Source of the DNA: Roseovarius mucosus
GTDB taxonomy: Bacteria; Pseudomonadota; Alphaproteobacteria; Rhodobacterales; Rhodobacteraceae
Direction: 5' to 3'
DNA: 64,000 nt
Assembly (NCBI RefSeq): GCF_002080415.1
Contig: NZ_CP020474.1
Span: 3,175,501 to 3,239,500, forward strand
Positions within the stretch are counted from its first letter, which is position 1. Each line of letters opens with the position of its first letter. A program made the translations under genes and the position numbers. The notes below the pieces were generated by a model. That model did no database searches, was not told where the DNA came from, and was given only the letters and a program-made list of their open reading frames with translations. This document shows positions 22,497 through 32,619 of this stretch, piece after piece.

Positions 22497-23330
22497 ATGG
22501 ACCAAGTTGATCATACCGGGCTGCCCTTTTTCAAAATGCATGGGCTGGGAAACGATTTTGTCGTGCTGGATGGGCGTGGCCGCGATCTGGGGCTGACGCC
22601 TGCGTTGATCATGGCCATCGCCGACCGGCATCGGGGCATTGGATTCGATCAATTGGCGGTGATCTCTCAAGGCATGGGCGATGCACATTTGACCTTTTAC
22701 AACGCCGACGGTTCGACCTCTGCGGCGTGCGGCAATGCCACGCGCTGTATCGCGCGGCACCTGATGGACGAGAGCGGCAAGGCGCGGCTGGAGCTGAGCA
22801 CGGCGCGCGGCGCGCTGGTGGCCGTGGATGCCGGTGGCGGGCTGACATCGGTGAACATGGGGCAGCCGCAGCTTGACTGGGCCGAAATCCCGCTGGCTGA
22901 GGCGATGGATACGCTGGAATTGCCCATCGAGGGCGGGCCGGTGGCCACGGGCATGGGCAATCCGCATTGCACGTTTTTCGTGGCCGATGCCGAGGCGGTG
23001 CCGCTGGCGCAATTCGGGCCGCGCTATGAGCATCACCCGCTTTACCCGGAGCGGACCAATGTGCAGGTGGCCACGGTGATTGGCCCCGATCACATCCGCA
23101 TGCGGGTCTGGGAGCGGGGGGTTGGGGTGACGCTGGCCTCTGGCTCGTCGTCCTGTGCGACGGCGGTGGCGGCGGCGCGGCGGGGCCTAACGGGGCGCGC
23201 GGTGCGGGTTGATCTGGATGGTGGCACGATCCATGTGGATTGGCGCGAGGATGGCGTCTGGATGACCGGCGAGACCGCACATGTGGCAAGCGGCGTGTTC
23301 ACGCCCGCGTTTCTGGCGGCGCAGAGATGA
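22497..23330 (+). CDS. dapF: Diaminopimelate epimerase
   Basis: 277 residues. DapF interconverts LL- and meso-diaminopimelate for lysine and peptidoglycan synthesis. Both catalytic cysteines are in recognisable context: NADGSTSAACGNATRC in the N-terminal half and ASGSSSCATAVAA in the C-terminal half. FKMHGLGNDFVVLD at the start is canonical. The ATG at 22497 begins the conserved protein; the upstream in-frame ATG at 22437 would add unconserved sequence. The stop overlaps the mtaB start. A dapC-like aminotransferase follows at 24780, so two steps of the succinylase pathway lie close together. Confidence 0.95.
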   Translation: MDQVDHTGLPFFKMHGLGNDFVVLDGRGRDLGLTPALIMAIADRHRGIGFDQLAVISQGMGDAHLTFYNADGSTSAACGNATRCIARHLMDESGKARLELSTARGALVAVDAGGGLTSVNMGQPQLDWAEIPLAEAMDTLELPIEGGPVATGMGNPHCTFFVADAEAVPLAQFGPRYEHHPLYPERTNVQVATVIGPDHIRMRVWERGVGVTLASGSSSCATAVAAARRGLTGRAVRVDLDGGTIHVDWREDGVWMTGETAHVASGVFTPAFLAAQR

Positions 23331-24586
23331 GCCAAGCGCCGAAATTCACCACGCTGGGCTGTCGCCTGAACGCTTATGAGACCGAGGCGATGAAGGAGTT
23401 GGCGGGCCAAGCGGGGCTGGGCAATGCCGTCATCGTCAACACCTGTGCTGTGACATCCGAGGCGGTGCGCAAGGCGCGGCAAGAAATCCGGCGCTTGCGG
23501 CGCGAGAACCCGGAGGCGCGGTTGATCGTGACCGGATGCGCCGCGCAGACCGAGCCGGAAACCTTTGCGGCAATGCCCGAGGTGGATGCGGTCATCGGCA
23601 ATACCGAAAAGATGGCGGCGGACACATGGGCGCGGCTGGCGGGCGATTTTATCGGCGAGACCGAGCGCGTGCTGGTTGATGACATCATGTCGGTGCGCGA
23701 AACGGCGGGGCATCTGATTGACGGATTCGGCAGCCGCAGCCGCGCCTATGTGCAGGTGCAAAACGGCTGCGATCATCGCTGCACCTTTTGCATCATCCCC
23801 TATGGCCGGGGCAATTCGCGCTCTGTGCCTGCGGGCGTCGTGGTCGAGCAGATCAAGCGCTTGGTGGGGGCGGGGTATAACGAGGTTGTGCTGACCGGCG
23901 TGGACCTGACAAGCTGGGGGGCGGATTTGCCCGCGGCACCCAAACTGGGTGATCTGGTGATGCGGATTTTGCGGCTGGTGCCAGATTTGCCGCGCCTGCG
24001 GATTTCGTCGATTGATTCCATCGAGGTGGATGAAAACCTGATGCAGGCGATTGCCACAGAGCCGCGCCTGATGCCGCATCTGCACCTGAGCCTGCAACAT
24101 GGCGATGATCTGATCCTCAAGCGGATGAAGCGGCGGCATTTGCGTGACGATGCCATCCGCTTTGCCGAAGAGGCGCGGCGCTTGCGGCCCGAGATGACCT
24201 TTGGCGCGGATATTATCGCAGGCTTTCCGACCGAGACCGAAGCGGCGTTTGAAAACTCGCTGCGGCTGGTCGAGGAGTGTCATTTGACATGGCTGCATGT
24301 GTTTCCCTATTCGCCTCGCCCCGGCACGCCAGCCGCCCGGATGCCGCAAGTCAAAGGCCCGGCGATCAAGGCACGTGCCGCGCGGTTGCGGGCCGCCGGT
24401 GAGGGGCGGGTTGCCGCCCATCTGGCCGCACAGCAGGGGCGCGAGCATGCCGTGCTGATGGAGGCCCCGCGCATGGGTCGGACCGAGCAATTCACCGAGG
24501 TGGTTTTCGACCGCGATCACCCCGAAGGCCAGATTGTGCGGGCGCGTGTGACGGGCTGGCAGGGCGGGCAATTAACTGCGGCCTAA
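23327..24586 (+). CDS. mtaB: tRNA t6A37 methylthiotransferase MtaB
   Basis: 419 residues, radical-SAM methylthiotransferase family. The N-terminal UPF0004 domain (FTTLGCRLNAYETEAM; VIVNTCAVTSEAVRKA) carries one Fe-S cluster. The radical-SAM motif CDHRCTFC binds the second, and a C-terminal TRAM-like region follows. The N-terminal pattern LGCRLNAYE with NTCAVT and the overall length point to MtaB (ms2t6A37 of tRNA) rather than MiaB or RimO. Translationally coupled to dapF (ATGA overlap). Confidence 0.92.
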   Translation: MSQAPKFTTLGCRLNAYETEAMKELAGQAGLGNAVIVNTCAVTSEAVRKARQEIRRLRRENPEARLIVTGCAAQTEPETFAAMPEVDAVIGNTEKMAADTWARLAGDFIGETERVLVDDIMSVRETAGHLIDGFGSRSRAYVQVQNGCDHRCTFCIIPYGRGNSRSVPAGVVVEQIKRLVGAGYNEVVLTGVDLTSWGADLPAAPKLGDLVMRILRLVPDLPRLRISSIDSIEVDENLMQAIATEPRLMPHLHLSLQHGDDLILKRMKRRHLRDDAIRFAEEARRLRPEMTFGADIIAGFPTETEAAFENSLRLVEECHLTWLHVFPYSPRPGTPAARMPQVKGPAIKARAARLRAAGEGRVAAHLAAQQGREHAVLMEAPRMGRTEQFTEVVFDRDHPEGQIVRARVTGWQGGQLTAA

Positions 24587-24779
24587 ACGCTCATACCGTG
24601 GCCAGAGCGCGTGGGGCCGGGTCGCAATGCGGTTTTTCAGAACGATGAAAGCTGAGCGCCTTGCCAAAAATGCCACAATTCGGGGGCTAGGCCCTTGGTT
24701 TTGCTGGACCTGAGGGCAGGGCTTGGGTAGATTCAGGGAAACGGGACGCGAATGATCCCGAACCTTGAGGCAGTATCAG
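24587..24779. other. Intergenic gap with no recognised element
   Basis: About 190 bp between mtaB and the aminotransferase. I see no clear hairpin with T-run, operator dyad or repeat; a promoter for the aminotransferase must lie here if the gene is not read through from mtaB. Confidence 0.5.
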
Positions 24780-25958
24780 ATGTTTCCCGAGCGGTTTGCG
24801 AACCTACCGGCCTATGCGTTTCCGCGTCTGCGGACCCTGCTTGACGCTCATGCGCCCGGCGGCGAGGTCGTGCATATGACGATTGGCGAGCCCAAGCATG
24901 CGTTTCCGCGCTGGATCGTTGATGTCATTGCAGAAAATGCCGATGGCTTTAACTCTTACCCCGTCAATGAGGGCATGCCTGAGTTGTTGCAGGCGGCCGG
25001 CGATTGGGTGGGGCGGCGCTATGGCGTGACGCTTGATCCGGCAAGCCGGATCATGGCGCTGAACGGCACACGCGAGGGGCTTTATAATGCGATGATGGCG
25101 CTCAGCCCCGAAGTGAAGGGCGGCAAGCGCCCGGTCGTGCTGGCACCGAACCCGTTTTATCAGGTCTATATGGTGGCGGCGCTGAGCGTGGGGGCGGAGC
25201 CGATTTTCCTGAACGCCACCCATGAAACGGGGCATTTGCCGGATTTCGCGGCGCTGTCCGAAGAGGTGTTGAACCGCGTCACGGTGGCCTATCTGTGTTC
25301 GCCCGCCAATCCGCAGGGCACAGTGGCGAGCCGCGCCTATTGGGCCGAGTTGATCGGGCTGGCGGAGCGCTATGATTTCCGCATTTTCGCCGATGAATGC
25401 TATGCCGAGATTTACCGCGATACGCCGCCGGTGGGTATTCTGGAGGTCGCGCAGGAGATGGGGGCTGATCCTGAGCGTATCGTGGCGTTTCACAGCCTGT
25501 CGAAGCGGTCGAACCTGCCGGGGCTGCGCTCGGGCTTTGTTGCCTCTGGCCCCAAGAATATCGCGCAGATGAAACAGTTGCGCAATTATGCCGGATCGCC
25601 CTTGCCGATGCCGTTGCAGCATGCGGCCGCGCGGCTCTGGGCGGATGAGGCGCATGTGATCGAAAATCGCCGTCTTTATGGCGAGAAATATGAGATTGCC
25701 GATGAGATTCTGGGCAATCTGCCCGGCTATCGCAGCCCGGAGGCAGGATTTTTCCTGTGGTTGCCGGTCGAGGATGGCGAGGCGGCGACGCTGCGGCTTT
25801 GGCAGGAAACCGGCGTGCGGGTGTTGCCGGGGGCCTATCTGAGCCAAGAGGCAGGCGGCGTGAACCCCGGTCAGGGGTATATTCGGGTCGCGATGGTGGC
25901 CCCCAAGGATGAGATGGCAGATGGTTTGAGACGGCTGCGCGCCTGTCTCTATGGATGA
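24780..25958 (+). CDS. dapC: Class I/II aminotransferase, probable succinyldiaminopimelate aminotransferase
   Basis: 392 residues, fold-type I PLP enzyme. The N-terminus (FANLPAYAFPRLRTLLDAH; TIGEPKHAFPRW) matches DapC-type aminotransferases. The PLP lysine lies in SLSKRSNLPGLRSGF, and the aspartate and asparagine contacts are in FADECYAEIYR and SPANPQG. DapC converts N-succinyl-2-amino-6-ketopimelate to N-succinyl-LL-diaminopimelate. The ATG at 24780 is chosen over a TTG at 24765. Proximity to dapF supports the lysine/peptidoglycan assignment; a broader specificity cannot be excluded. Confidence 0.83.
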   Translation: MFPERFANLPAYAFPRLRTLLDAHAPGGEVVHMTIGEPKHAFPRWIVDVIAENADGFNSYPVNEGMPELLQAAGDWVGRRYGVTLDPASRIMALNGTREGLYNAMMALSPEVKGGKRPVVLAPNPFYQVYMVAALSVGAEPIFLNATHETGHLPDFAALSEEVLNRVTVAYLCSPANPQGTVASRAYWAELIGLAERYDFRIFADECYAEIYRDTPPVGILEVAQEMGADPERIVAFHSLSKRSNLPGLRSGFVASGPKNIAQMKQLRNYAGSPLPMPLQHAAARLWADEAHVIENRRLYGEKYEIADEILGNLPGYRSPEAGFFLWLPVEDGEAATLRLWQETGVRVLPGAYLSQEAGGVNPGQGYIRVAMVAPKDEMADGLRRLRACLYG

Positions 25959-25976
25959 TTGAGGACGAGGGACGAG

Positions 25977-28940
25977 ATGGCATATCAGACGCGCGGGCGC
26001 GACCCCTTGCTGGACAGCAACATGGCTGAGGCAATCGAGAAACGCGGCAAGGAATTGCTGGGTCTTGTGCTGATGGCGGTGGCGCTGATGGCGGCGGCGA
26101 TGGTGGTCTCTTACACTCCGGACGATCCAAGCTGGATGTCGGCCACGGATGCGCCGGTGCAGAACTGGATGGGCCGTTTGGGCGCGTCGGTGGCGGCGCC
26201 GCTGTTCATGATCATCGGTTGGGGATCCTGGGGATTTGCCATTGTTCTGGGGGTCTGGGGCGCGCGCATGGCGCTGCATCGGGGCGAGGACCGGGCGATG
26301 GGGCGGCTTATCTTCGCGCCGATCTGGCTTGCGATATTGGCGCTCTATGCCGCGTCGTTGACGCCGGGGGCGGAGTGGGCGCAGACCCATAGTTTCGGTT
26401 TGGGCGGGCTTTTTGGGGACACGGTTTTGGGGGCCTTGCTGGGTATTCTGCCGGTCGGGGCGAGTGTGGGGCTCAAGCTTTTGTCGTTGGTGCTGGGGGT
26501 TGGCGTGCTTGGGATGGGGGCGTTTGTGCTGGGCTTTACACGGGTAGAGTTGCAGCGCATGGGCCGCTTTCTGCTGGTGGGGGTGATCCTGTGCTATGCC
26601 GCGCTGATGAAAGCGATGGGTCGTGGCGCGGGAGGTGCAGCCCAAGCGGGGCAGGCGATGCAGGCCATGATGGCGGAACGACGCGCACGCCGGGGTGAGG
26701 CGGCTGTTGCGCGCGCGGCGGTGCCGCTGCGGGCAGAGCCTGCGCTGGACGGCGCGCGGGTGCGCCGCGCAGATCCCGTTCCGTTGACAGCCCAGCGGCA
26801 CGCGCCGGTCGCACCCAAGCCTGCGCAGCCGGTGGACAAGCCCGGTGGGCTGTTGGCGCGGATGCCGATGCTGATGCGCAAGCCCGAGGTCATGCCCGAG
26901 CCGGAATTGGTAGAGGCCGCGACCTTTGAGGGCGAGGCCGAGATGCCTGGCGATGACCGGATCCGGGCCAAGATTTCCGACGTGATCAAGGCGCGGGTGC
27001 GTCAAAGCCCGGCGGTGCAGATCGCATCTGTGGCCCCCCTGACCAAGGGTCGGGGGCGTGGGCCTGATCCTTTGATCCTGAACACCGCGCCGCGTGGTGT
27101 TTTGCCGCCCGAGCCGCCGCTGACGGCGCGTCATGTGGTGCAAACGCCGCTGAGAGCCGAGCCGTTACTGCGCGCCGCCGCCGCCGCACCGGTGAGCATG
27201 GCCGCGCCCATGTTGGAGGTGACGGAGGACGACGATTTCGACGCGATGATCGAGGCGTTTGGGCAAGATGATGCGCCCGAGATGGCGGCACCTGCGCCGC
27301 GCATTCCGATGCCTGAGCCGCGCAAGGTTGTGCAACATGCACCGCGCAAGCCCTTGCAGCCGTCGTCGCGGGCCATGGCCGAAGCGCAGCCAGCGCTGCG
27401 TTTTGAGACCCCCGCGCAGCCGGTTTATGAATTGCCGCCGCTCAGCCTATTGGCGGACCCCGAGCATATTCAGCGCCATCATCTGAGCGACGAGTCGCTG
27501 GAAGAAAACGCACGGATGCTGGAGAATGTGCTGGATGATTACGGCGTGAAGGGCGAGATCGTCAGCGTGCGCCCCGGCCCCGTGGTTACGATGTATGAGC
27601 TGGAACCGGCACCGGGCCTAAAGGCGAGCCGGGTGATTGGTCTGGCGGATGATATCGCGCGGTCGATGTCGGCGCTGTCAGCGCGGGTATCCACCGTGCC
27701 GGGGCGGTCAGTGATCGGGATCGAATTGCCCAATGACAACCGCGAGATGGTTGGATTTCGGGAAATCCTGTCAAGCCGGGCCTATGGCGATGGCAATCAA
27801 AAGCTGCCTTTGGCGTTGGGCAAGGATATTGGCGGTGATCCCATTGTGGCCAACCTTGCCAAGATGCCGCATTTGCTGATTGCGGGGACCACGGGATCGG
27901 GCAAATCGGTGGCGATCAACACGATGATCCTGAGCCTGCTCTACAAGCTGACGCCCGAAGAATGCCGGTTGATCATGATTGACCCCAAGATGCTGGAACT
28001 GAGCGTCTATGATGGCATTCCGCATCTGCTATCCCCTGTTGTGACCGATCCGAAAAAGGCGGTGGTTGCGCTCAAATGGGTGGTGGCCGAAATGGAGGAC
28101 CGCTATCGCAAGATGTCCAAGATGGGCGTGCGCAATATCGACGGCTATAATGGCCGGGTCGAGGAGGCGCTGAAAAAGGGCGAGATGTTCAGCCGCACGG
28201 TGCAGACCGGGTTTGACGATGACACCGGCGAGCCGGTGTTTGAAACCGAAGAATTCGCACCCGAGAAGATGCCCTATATCGTCGTCATCGTCGATGAGAT
28301 GGCCGATCTGATGATGGTGGCGGGCAAAGAGATCGAGGCCTGCATTCAGCGGTTGGCGCAGATGGCGCGCGCAAGCGGTATTCACCTTATCATGGCGACA
28401 CAGCGCCCGTCGGTTGATGTGATCACCGGCACGATCAAGGCGAATTTCCCGACGCGGATTTCGTTTCAGGTGACATCGAAAATCGATAGCCGCACCATTC
28501 TGGGCGAGATGGGGGCCGAGCAGCTTCTTGGCATGGGCGACATGCTCTATATGGCGGGGGGCGGCAAGATCACGCGCTGCCATGGCCCCTTTGTGAGCGA
28601 TGAAGAGGTGGAGGAGGTGGTTAATCACCTCAAGGCTTATGGTCCGCCGACCTATGTGGGATCGGTGCTGCAAGGGCCGGATGAGGACACCGCCGAACGT
28701 CTTGATTCGGTGATGGGCCTGTCGTCGGGGACCGGGGCCGAAGGTGATGACCTGCTCTATGATCAGGCGGTGGCGATTGTGATCAAGGATCGCAAATGCT
28801 CGACCTCTTATATCCAGCGGAAACTGGCGATTGGCTATAACAAGGCCGCGCGTCTGGTCGAGCAGATGGAAGATGAGGGCGTGGTCAGTTCCTCGAACCA
28901 TGTGGGCAAGCGCGAAGTGCTGGTGCCGGAGCCGCAGTAG
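25977..28940 (+). CDS. ftsK: DNA translocase FtsK
   Basis: 987 residues. The N-terminal membrane domain has four hydrophobic segments within about residues 20-205. A Pro/Ala-rich linker runs from about 210 to 490. The motor domain has Walker A GTTGSGKS at residues 637-644 and Walker [14 protein letters not shown]. The C-terminal winged-helix gamma domain ([28 protein letters not shown]) recognises KOPS-like sequences. It pumps chromosome dimers to the dif site at the septum and coordinates division. The start at 25977 follows GAGGGACGAG. The preceding aminotransferase stops 18 bp upstream, so the two are probably co-transcribed. Confidence 0.95.
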   Translation: MAYQTRGRDPLLDSNMAEAIEKRGKELLGLVLMAVALMAAAMVVSYTPDDPSWMSATDAPVQNWMGRLGASVAAPLFMIIGWGSWGFAIVLGVWGARMALHRGEDRAMGRLIFAPIWLAILALYAASLTPGAEWAQTHSFGLGGLFGDTVLGALLGILPVGASVGLKLLSLVLGVGVLGMGAFVLGFTRVELQRMGRFLLVGVILCYAALMKAMGRGAGGAAQAGQAMQAMMAERRARRGEAAVARAAVPLRAEPALDGARVRRADPVPLTAQRHAPVAPKPAQPVDKPGGLLARMPMLMRKPEVMPEPELVEAATFEGEAEMPGDDRIRAKISDVIKARVRQSPAVQIASVAPLTKGRGRGPDPLILNTAPRGVLPPEPPLTARHVVQTPLRAEPLLRAAAAAPVSMAAPMLEVTEDDDFDAMIEAFGQDDAPEMAAPAPRIPMPEPRKVVQHAPRKPLQPSSRAMAEAQPALRFETPAQPVYELPPLSLLADPEHIQRHHLSDESLEENARMLENVLDDYGVKGEIVSVRPGPVVTMYELEPAPGLKASRVIGLADDIARSMSALSARVSTVPGRSVIGIELPNDNREMVGFREILSSRAYGDGNQKLPLALGKDIGGDPIVANLAKMPHLLIAGTTGSGKSVAINTMILSLLYKLTPEECRLIMIDPKMLELSVYDGIPHLLSPVVTDPKKAVVALKWVVAEMEDRYRKMSKMGVRNIDGYNGRVEEALKKGEMFSRTVQTGFDDDTGEPVFETEEFAPEKMPYIVVIVDEMADLMMVAGKEIEACIQRLAQMARASGIHLIMATQRPSVDVITGTIKANFPTRISFQVTSKIDSRTILGEMGAEQLLGMGDMLYMAGGGKITRCHGPFVSDEEVEEVVNHLKAYGPPTYVGSVLQGPDEDTAERLDSVMGLSSGTGAEGDDLLYDQAVAIVIKDRKCSTSYIQRKLAIGYNKAARLVEQMEDEGVVSSSNHVGKREVLVPEPQ

Positions 28941-28977
28941 GACCGGCGGTGCCTCGCTCAGCTGCGAAAAATTTACG

Positions 28978-29005
28978 CCCCGCGCTGGTGCAATCCCGCG
29001 CGGGG
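28978..29005 (+). terminator. Weak hairpin between ftsK and lolA
   Basis: CCCCGCGC (28978-28985) pairs with GCGCGGGG (28998-29005) across a 12-nt loop, followed by TGTCTTAT. It could attenuate read-through from ftsK into lolA; the T-run is poor. Confidence 0.45.
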
Positions 29006-29022
29006 TGTCTTATCTGTGGGGT

Positions 29023-29628
29023 ATGAACAAGATGCGTTTTCTTATGGTTCCCGTCCTCTGGGCGGCGATGGCCCTCCCGGCGGCGGCGGAAAAGCTGTCT
29101 TTGCCGGAAATCTCAAACTATCTGAATGGTTTGCGGACCGCCCAAGGTGCGTTTACCCAGATCAACGAGGATGGCACGATCAGCACGGGCCGGATTTTGA
29201 TCAAGCGCCCCGGTCGGGTGCGGTTTGAATACGATCCGCCCGAACAGGCGCTAGTGGTGGCTGATGGCGATACGGTGGGGATCATCGACCCGCGCTCGAA
29301 TGATGGGCCGGTGGGATATCCTCTTCACCGCACGCCGCTGAAAATCATCCTGGCGCGCAATGTGGACCTGACGCGCGAGCGGATGGTGGTGGGACATGCG
29401 AGCGACGGCACCTCGACCACGGTGCGCGCGCAGGACCCGGCGAATCCTGAGTATGGCAGCATTGATCTGGTCTTTACCGGCAGCCCCGTGGAATTGCGTC
29501 AATGGGTGATCCATGACGGCAGCGGTAGCCAGACCACGGTGGTTCTGGGCGATATGCAGCGCGATGTGCGGCTGAATGACGAGAGTTTCGTCATTCCGGG
29601 CAAGGAGCGGATGCGGGTGGATCGCTGA
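29023..29628 (+). CDS. lolA: Outer-membrane lipoprotein carrier protein LolA
   Basis: 201 residues with a signal peptide (MNKMRFLMVPVLWAAMALPA, then AA) and the LolA fold: LRTAQGAFTQINEDGTISTG, RPGRVRFEYDPP and a C-terminal strand region. LolA ferries lipoproteins through the periplasm from LolCDE to the outer membrane. The ftsK-lolA order is common in Rhodobacterales. The ATG at 29023 gives the signal peptide directly and is preferred to longer in-frame versions that overlap ftsK. Confidence 0.9.
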   Translation: MNKMRFLMVPVLWAAMALPAAAEKLSLPEISNYLNGLRTAQGAFTQINEDGTISTGRILIKRPGRVRFEYDPPEQALVVADGDTVGIIDPRSNDGPVGYPLHRTPLKIILARNVDLTRERMVVGHASDGTSTTVRAQDPANPEYGSIDLVFTGSPVELRQWVIHDGSGSQTTVVLGDMQRDVRLNDESFVIPGKERMRVDR

Positions 29629-29653
29629 GCCCGCGCCGCAGGCCCAGCAAGGA

Positions 29654-30259
29654 TCAGATCAGACCGCGCCCAAGAGCACAGGTGCCAAGCTGCGCGCGGT
29701 AATTTTGTGACCGGGTTTCGACACTGTCGGCGACACGCAGCAGCCACGGCTTGCTGTTGAAACTGCCACGGGCATAGCCGGTGCGCCCGTCGTGATAGGC
29801 GAGATACTGGTTGCGCGCGTCCGTGAGCGGGATGCCAAGGCTCTGGTTGGATTTGGCCATATACCAGCCCATGAAATCGGTGGCATCGGCAATATTGGTG
29901 CGCTGAGCGGCGAAACGGCCTGTTTCGCGCTGGTATTCCTCCCATGTGCCGTCCAGCGCCTGGCTATAGCCATAGGCCGAACTGACCCGGCCCGTGGGAA
30001 TCACCCCAAGGGTCCAGCGAAACGGGGTGCGCGCATCGCTGATGAATTTGCTTTCCTGATAGATCGTGGCCATCTGCACATGGGCGGGCACGCCCCATTT
30101 CCGCTCTGTCGCGCGGAAGGCGCGGGCGTATTCGGGGCGCTCGTCCAGAATGGCGCATGCGTGGTCTAGATTGCGCGGGGCGGTGCCATAGCCAGTGCCG
30201 CCACCGCCGCAGGAAGCCAGCACAAACAACACCATCAACGCGCGAAGAGTTCTGCTCAT
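29654..30259 (-). CDS. Transglycosylase-SLT-domain lipoprotein
   Basis: 201 residues with lipobox VLASC (Cys17). The SLT-type lysozyme fold is suggested by VPAHVQMATIYQESKF (catalytic Glu in YQESKF), the SAYGYSQALDGTWEEYQ motif and the following helix pattern. Predicted to cleave peptidoglycan glycan strands, anchored in the outer membrane, perhaps via the LolA protein encoded next to it. It converges with lolA; the two stop codons are 25 bp apart. Confidence 0.85.
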   Translation of the reverse strand: MSRTLRALMVLFVLASCGGGGTGYGTAPRNLDHACAILDERPEYARAFRATERKWGVPAHVQMATIYQESKFISDARTPFRWTLGVIPTGRVSSAYGYSQALDGTWEEYQRETGRFAAQRTNIADATDFMGWYMAKSNQSLGIPLTDARNQYLAYHDGRTGYARGSFNSKPWLLRVADSVETRSQNYRAQLGTCALGRGLI

Positions 30260-30449
30260 ATGCCTCTCGCTCTCTTTTTTTATGCAGTTTACTGGAAATT
30301 CTGGCCGGGGGAAATCACGAATTCGCCGCGGTTGCGCGCTGCAGCGCTGTAACGCCTACGTTCACAGACTGTTTCTCGCATGATTCAGCCGACTGTTGGA
30401 CAAACCACCCTTGAAAGGTTTACACTCTGGCATTAGGGGCAAACGCGAT
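30260..30449. other. Gap between the transglycosylase and hspQ
   Basis: 190 bp shared by two divergent promoters. A sigma-32-like promoter for hspQ is visible (see next entry). I see nothing else I can name. Confidence 0.4.
30410..30436 (+). promoter_or_regulatory. Possible heat-shock (RpoH) promoter for hspQ
   Basis: CTTGAA at 30410-30415 matches the -35 element of RpoH promoters. CATTAG at 30431-30436, 15 bp downstream, is a fair -10. The gene starts at 30450, so the leader would be very short. HspQ is a heat-shock protein in E. coli, which fits. Confidence 0.45.
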
Positions 30450-30776
30450 ATGATTAAAACACGTGCAAAATACCATCTGGGCCAAGTGGTCCGTCACAAG
30501 AAACACCCGTTCCGCGGGGTGATCTTTGATGTCGATCCGCAATTCTCGAATACCGAGGAATGGTATGCCTCGATTCCCGAGGATAGCCGCCCATCCAAGG
30601 AACAGCCGTTCTATCACCTGCTCGCGGAAAACGAGCAAAGCTACTATGTGGCCTATGTGAGTGAACAGAATCTTGTCGCCGATTATTCCGGCGAGCCGGT
30701 GGGGCATCCCGATATTCCGGACCTGTTTGGTCCGTTCGAGGATGGGCATTATCCGCTGCATTTTCAGTTGAATTGA
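30450..30776 (+). CDS. hspQ: Heat shock protein HspQ (YccV-like)
   Basis: 108 residues, full-length YccV/HspQ family: KYHLGQVVRHKKHPFRGVIFD, then QPFYHLLAENEQSYYVAYVSEQNL. In E. coli HspQ binds hemimethylated DNA in vitro and acts as a specificity enhancer of the Lon protease. The ATG at 30450 opens the conserved domain; an upstream in-frame ATG would add unconserved residues. Monocistronic, between a divergent transglycosylase and a converging gamma-glutamyltransferase. Confidence 0.92.
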   Translation: MIKTRAKYHLGQVVRHKKHPFRGVIFDVDPQFSNTEEWYASIPEDSRPSKEQPFYHLLAENEQSYYVAYVSEQNLVADYSGEPVGHPDIPDLFGPFEDGHYPLHFQLN

Positions 30777-30820
30777 GTGGGCGAGGGTGGGTTTGCACCC
30801 ACCCTCCCTGTGTTGCCTGA

Positions 30821-32398
30821 TCAATAGCCCAAGGCGCAGCCGTCCTTGCGCGGGTCGCTGCCACCTTCAAGCACGCCATCGTCATGGATATAGATCGCCT
30901 GCGCGCCGCCAATGGGGCCGGGCATACGCAGGATCTCGTGCCCCATATCGGCGAGGGTCTGCGCCACAGCGTCGCCATAGCCCCGCTCAAGGTTGAGACC
31001 CAGAGGATCGGCAAAGGCGCGCGGCGCGTCGATGGCGGATTGCGGGTCCATCCCGAAATCGCGCAGGTTCGACACCAGACGTGCATGCCCCGTTGATTGA
31101 TACGAGCCGCCCATCACGCCGAAGGGCATGGTCACGCGGCCATTTTCCACCAACATACCGGGAATGATCGTGTGCATCGGGCGTTTGCCCCCGCCGAGTT
31201 CGTTGGGATGCCCCTCTTCCAGCGTAAAGCCTGCGCCACGGTTTTGCAGCAGAACGCCGAATTTTTCAGACGCGATGCCAGAGCCGAATCCGTGGAAGAT
31301 GGAATAGATCAGCGACACCGCCATGCGGTCACGGTCCACCACGGTGATATAGATCGTGTCGCGATGCACGGCCTCGGTCAGGGGTTTGGCGGCGGCCATG
31401 GCGCGTTTGGGATCAATCAGCGCGGCGAGTTTTGCGGCGGTCTCGTCTGAGAGCATATAGTCGAGTTTGCGCATGTGATCGGGGTCGGCGATAAAGCGGT
31501 TGCGCGCGTCATAGGCCAGTTTGGTTGCTTCGGCCTCGATATGGGTGCGTTCGACGCCAAACGGGTCCATTCCGGCAATGTCGAAATGTTTCAGGATGTT
31601 GAGCAGCAGGATTGCGGTGGCGCCTTGGCCGTTTGGTGGATGCTCGACCAGATTGGCACCTTTGTATTCGCCGCTGACCGGGGTGGTATAATCACTGTGT
31701 TGGTTGGCGAAATCGGCCGCCGTGTGGGTGCCGCCCAAGGCGTTGAGCGTGGTGATGATGTCTTCGGCCACTTCGCCTTCGTAATAGGCGGCACGCCCGT
31801 CGCGGGCGATGCGGCGCAGCACCTCGGCCTGACCGGGGGCGCGGAACATCTGGCCTGCTGTGGGCGGCGTGCCTGAGGGCATGTAATGGGTGAGGCCATG
31901 ACCCTGAAGCGCGGCACCCGCCGTGGGCCAGTCAAAGGCCACACGGGGGGCCACTGGCACGCCCTCTTCGGCATAGCGGATCGTGGGGGCGAGGAGGGTA
32001 TCGAGGCCAAGCCGGCCGTGATCGGCGCTGAGGCGGCAAAAGGCGTCAATTGCACCGGGGACGGTGACGGCATGTGCGCTTTGAAGTGGTACGGTGTCAT
32101 GGCCTGCGGCGCGCAGGGCGGCGGCAGAGGCCCCGGCGGGCGCGCGGCCAGAGCCATTGAGCGCGTGGATGGTGGGATCGCCCGGTTTGGTGAAGAGGAC
32201 GAAGCAATCGCCGCCGATGCCGGTCATTTGCGGTTCGCAAATGCCCAAGAGGACCGCGCCTGCAATCGCGGCGTCCATGGCGTTGCCGCCGCGTTCGAGA
32301 ATGTCGATGGCGGTTTTGGCCGCAAGCGGGTGCGAGGTCGCGCACATTCCGTTGGTGGAAAAGGTGGCCGAGCGGCCGGGCTTGTGAAAGTCGCGCAT
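30821..32398 (-). CDS. ggt: Gamma-glutamyltransferase family protein, without signal peptide
   Basis: 525 residues, Ntn-hydrolase. The autocatalytic nucleophile Thr is in DTIYITVVD, aligned with TTHYSVVD of E. coli GGT. The GGNAMDAAIAG and GPMHTIIPGM-like (KRPMHTIIPGM) motifs are also present. Family members hydrolyse or transfer gamma-glutamyl groups of glutathione and related compounds after self-cleavage into two subunits. No signal peptide is seen from the ATG at 32398, so a cytoplasmic location is likely, as for many GGT-like proteins that use other gamma-glutamyl or amide substrates. Substrate undetermined. Confidence 0.87.
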   Translation of the reverse strand: MRDFHKPGRSATFSTNGMCATSHPLAAKTAIDILERGGNAMDAAIAGAVLLGICEPQMTGIGGDCFVLFTKPGDPTIHALNGSGRAPAGASAAALRAAGHDTVPLQSAHAVTVPGAIDAFCRLSADHGRLGLDTLLAPTIRYAEEGVPVAPRVAFDWPTAGAALQGHGLTHYMPSGTPPTAGQMFRAPGQAEVLRRIARDGRAAYYEGEVAEDIITTLNALGGTHTAADFANQHSDYTTPVSGEYKGANLVEHPPNGQGATAILLLNILKHFDIAGMDPFGVERTHIEAEATKLAYDARNRFIADPDHMRKLDYMLSDETAAKLAALIDPKRAMAAAKPLTEAVHRDTIYITVVDRDRMAVSLIYSIFHGFGSGIASEKFGVLLQNRGAGFTLEEGHPNELGGGKRPMHTIIPGMLVENGRVTMPFGVMGGSYQSTGHARLVSNLRDFGMDPQSAIDAPRAFADPLGLNLERGYGDAVAQTLADMGHEILRMPGPIGGAQAIYIHDDGVLEGGSDPRKDGCALGY

Positions 32399-32619
32399 GT
32401 CTTGTCCTTGTGTCCGTGATGGGGGGACACTAGGCGCAGTTTGCGGCTTTGCCAATCGGGGGAGAAGAGTAAGCCTCGACGCCGCGCGCTGGGTGGGGGC
32501 AATTACACGCGACGCCGAGGGAAGCCATATGCAGCTACGGGTTTCGGTATGACGGGGTTCTGCGGCGCGAGTTGGCCGGGATTAAGGTAAGATTGCGGCG
32601 GTCTAACCCTAGGGTTGTG